From Nostoc sp. GT001 (lineage in GTDB: Bacteria; Cyanobacteriota; Cyanobacteriia; Cyanobacteriales; Nostocaceae), in assembly GCF_030382115.1 (NCBI RefSeq), contig NZ_JAUDRJ010000003.1, positions 2,380,595-2,387,256 on the forward strand: a DNA stretch of 6,662 bases, read 5' to 3'. Positions 5,770-6,662 of this stretch are shown in pieces. Positions within the stretch are counted from its first letter, which is position 1. Every line of letters starts with the position of its first letter. The notes beneath the pieces are model-generated. The model saw only the letters and a program-made list of their open reading frames with translations, was not told the origin of the DNA and searched no databases. A program made the translations under genes and the position numbers.

Positions 5770-5832
5770 TGAGGTACAAGAACCCCACCCCCAACTCCCC
5801 CGCTCTTCGAGAGGGGACTATGATGTACCTCA
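5770..5832. repeat. 63-bp palindromic intergenic element
   Basis: TGAGGTACA (5770-5778) and TGTACCTCA (5824-5832) are perfect 9-bp inverted repeats. Inside, CCCC-G-CTC (5798-5805) pairs with GAG-A-GGGG (5809-5816) around a TTC loop, with one mismatch. The plus strand between the arms is strongly C-rich (5783-5801). It begins 30 bp after the DUF2358 stop and could stabilise or end that transcript, though no T-run follows. It has the form of a dispersed palindromic repeat. Confidence 0.55.
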
Positions 5833-5857
5833 TGTGATTAGTAAACGCGATAACTCA

Positions 5858-6047
5858 GGTAAAAGGCTTAAGGGACTTCCAGAAAATAAATTATCCAATT
5901 TACTCAGATAATATTTTTCTTTCTCCCCCTGCCCCCCGGTTACTGAGCGTAGTCGTTGGCGCAGCCTCTCGTAGAGAAGTATGCTCCCCTGCCTAGACAG
6001 CGATGGGATATTTTTTTAGTTGGAAGTCCCTAATTCCACCTTTTACC
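5858..6047. mobile_element. About 190-bp MITE-like element with composite inverted ends
   Basis: AGGGACTTCCA (5871-5881) is inverted perfectly at 6021-6031, and outside it GGTAAAAGG (5858-5866) is inverted perfectly at 6039-6047. The two blocks are 4 bp apart on the left and 7 bp apart on the right. Next to the inner blocks both ends are A/T-rich (AAAATAAA on the left, T-run 6011-6017 on the right). No ORF of note lies inside, so it would be non-autonomous. The centre has a C-rich tract (5923-5937) and a second repeat (5957-5982). Alternatively the core element is 5871-6031 and the outer blocks are an older palindrome into which it inserted. No clear target-site duplication is seen. Confidence 0.6.
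5957..5982. repeat. Small palindromic repeat nested in the MITE-like element
   Basis: It starts TGGCGC, contains the short palindrome CTCT-CGT-AGAG (5966-5976) and ends TAGAGAAGTAT. It shares both the TGGCGC start and the TAGAGAAGTAT end with the hairpin at 2011-2045, indicating two diverged members of one dispersed family in this window. Confidence 0.5.
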
Positions 6048-6123
6048 CTTGGCTTAAAAATATTAAGATGCAGACAGAAAAGTCTATTTACAAACGATTA
6101 CGAACCTTGCAAAAGGTCATTAA

Positions 6124-6144
6124 TTGAACTTATAAGTAGTTCAA
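6124..6144 (-). terminator. Hairpin after the small unknown gene
   Basis: TTGAACT (6124-6130) and AGTTCAA (6138-6144) form a perfect 7-bp stem with a 7-nt loop, one base beyond the stop codon of the minus-strand small gene. The downstream tail is only moderately T-rich and the stem is AT-rich, so it would be a weak terminator or an RNA 3'-end stabiliser. Confidence 0.4.
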
Positions 6145-6145
6145 C

Positions 6146-6355
6146 TTAATTAAACGTAAAACGCTCAACTTGATACTGACCTTGCTTGGCTCTATGATTT
6201 ATACCATCCATAATAGCGATCGCTAACTCATATTCATCTTCAAAAACTTGACCAGCAAGCTCGTCACGCTTGAGATGTAACCATTCATCTTCAATGGACT
6301 TCCAAATAAAAAAATATTCAATTAACTCCTGTGGAGTGGGCGACACGAGAGCCAT
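6146..6355 (-). CDS. Small protein of unknown function
   Basis: This 69-residue reading frame is not recognised. From ATG 6355 it runs MALVSPTPQELIEYFFIWK and is then acidic and helical (SIEDEWLHLKRDELAGQVFEDEYELAIAI in character). It ends with a basic-aromatic strand-like QYQVERFTFN. The balance of charged and hydrophobic residues, the PTPQEL helix cap and an internal HIP1 site look like real coding sequence. There is no signal peptide or membrane segment. Start choice is uncertain: ATG 6355 and GTG 6346 are both in frame, and a TTG at 6388 would add 11 residues encoded by the hairpin repeat. None has a Shine-Dalgarno sequence. The first residues are encoded by the hairpin arm, so the ancestral start may have been replaced. 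No partner gene is adjacent. It is possibly a small cytoplasmic adaptor-like protein, but this is only a guess. Confidence 0.55.
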   Translation of the reverse strand: MALVSPTPQELIEYFFIWKSIEDEWLHLKRDELAGQVFEDEYELAIAIMDGINHRAKQGQYQVERFTFN

Positions 6356-6397
6356 ATCGACTGGGCGCTCATGTTGCCCACCCCACAATATTGAATA
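6315..6397. repeat. 83-bp two-part palindrome spanning the start of the small gene
   Basis: Outer arms TATTCAAT (6315-6322) and ATTGAATA (6390-6397) are perfectly inverted. Inner 24-bp arms 6330-6353 and 6364-6387 match at 20 of 24 positions. Two of the four mismatches become G-U pairs in minus-strand RNA, leaving a 10-nt loop. The ATG of the small gene (6355-6353) lies at the loop edge, and its first codons form one arm. The GTGGGC-type core suggests a dispersed palindromic repeat; alternatively it is a translation-control hairpin. Confidence 0.6.
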
Positions 6398-6434
6398 ATT
6401 TATTTCTTGGAGTTCCCTAACTCAAATAATCACT

Positions 6435-6440
6435 ATTATA
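6435..6440 (-). promoter_or_regulatory. Perfect -10 box upstream of the small gene
   Basis: TATAAT on the minus strand matches the -10 consensus in full. Transcription would start near 6428, giving a leader of about 73 nt that contains the left half of the 6315-6397 hairpin. No -35 resembling TTGACA lies 16-18 bp upstream, where the imperfect palindrome 6441-6461 sits instead. Confidence 0.4.
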
Positions 6441-6528
6441 GGATGGGCGTCTTGCTCCTCCCTGAGCTTTTAGGCTGCAATCAATTTGCGCTATGAACTG
6501 ATGTTAAACAGATGAGAATTGATGCATG

Positions 6529-6559
6529 ATTGGTAATTAGATGAGTTGGGGCTACCAAT
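6529..6559. repeat. 7-bp inverted repeat upstream of the right-edge ORF
   Basis: ATTGGTA (6529-6535) and TACCAAT (6553-6559) are perfectly inverted around 17 bp. It lies 50 bp before the ATG at 6610, so an operator is possible, but arms this short can occur by chance in AT-rich DNA. Confidence 0.25.
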
Positions 6560-6609
6560 TTAGGAGCAAAGTAACACATCTAAAACACTGTCACTGTCAA
6601 CTGTTTGCA

Positions 6610-6662
6610 ATGAAGTATCAAGTTGGAGACAAGTTTTTACAAGAACTGCCACTGATTTTAGG
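6610..6662 (+). CDS. Possible start of a gene cut by the window edge
   Basis: ATG 6610 opens MKYQVGDKFLQELPLIL and runs off the window. The frame is open back to ATG 6541, but the residues before 6610 (rich in His, Cys and Gln) do not look like coding sequence, so 6610 is the better start. No Shine-Dalgarno sequence is visible. With only 17 codons no family can be named, and the frame may be chance. Confidence 0.3.
   Translation, partial: MKYQVGDKFLQELPLIL

Noticed and set aside
3998..6047. Possible CRISPR array
   Set aside because: The repeats are inverted and of different families; there is no series of direct repeats with even spacers.
6356..6388. TTG start adding 11 residues to the small minus-strand gene
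   Set aside because: A TTG with no Shine-Dalgarno sequence, and the added residues are entirely encoded by the hairpin arm and loop.
6541..6609. Upstream ATG extension of the right-edge ORF
   Set aside because: The 23 extra residues are His/Cys/Gln-rich and unlike the sequence after ATG 6610; no ribosome-binding site.

Overview
The window reads as chromosome from a filamentous, probably heterocyst-forming (Nostoc/Anabaena-like) cyanobacterium. The evidence is five perfect copies of the cyanobacterial HIP1 octamer GCGATCGC, AT-rich intergenic DNA full of small palindromic repeats, a secreted pentapeptide-repeat protein, and a DUF2358 protein, a family of cyanobacteria and plastid-bearing plants. 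The genus is inferred from style and is not proven by a marker gene.

Layout. Positions 1-156 hold, on the minus strand, what looks like the decayed 3' part of a major facilitator superfamily (MFS) transporter gene with several stops and a frameshift. Next comes a plus-strand TauE/SafE-type permease (216-1073) ending in a hairpin terminator (1133-1190). Convergent with it is a minus-strand exported pentapeptide-repeat protein (1310-1765) with a recognisable promoter and a CRP-like site upstream. A minus-strand epoxide-hydrolase-like alpha/beta hydrolase (2072-2935) is divergent from a plus-strand six-helix DUF1206 membrane protein (3145-3963). A 135-bp repeat with near-perfect 23-bp terminal inverted repeats (3998-4132) lies 11 bp before a probable two-gene operon: a family-10-like glycosylhydrolase (4144-5298) and a DUF2358 protein (5311-5739).

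The 400-bp gene-free stretch 5740-6145 is almost all repeat DNA: a palindromic element at 5770-5832, and a roughly 190-bp MITE-like element at 5858-6047 with a second palindromic repeat nested inside it. After it is a small minus-strand gene of unknown function (6146-6355). Its probable start codon sits in the loop of a long imperfect hairpin (6315-6397) that may itself be a repeat. The right edge may hold the first codons of another gene (from 6610).

The 306-bp gene-free stretch 1766-2071 contains the pentapeptide gene's promoter, a CRP-like site and the hydrolase terminator; the AT-rich middle (about 1900-1998) shows nothing I can support. In 6398-6609 there is only the small gene's -10 box, a degenerate palindrome (about 6441-6461) and a 7-bp inverted repeat (6529-6535 / 6553-6559).

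Apart from the 4144-5739 pair, the genes look like independent housekeeping or accessory units, not one pathway. I see no convincing defence, CRISPR, biosynthetic or otherwise new multi-gene system. The interesting content is the repeats and how they touch gene starts and ends.
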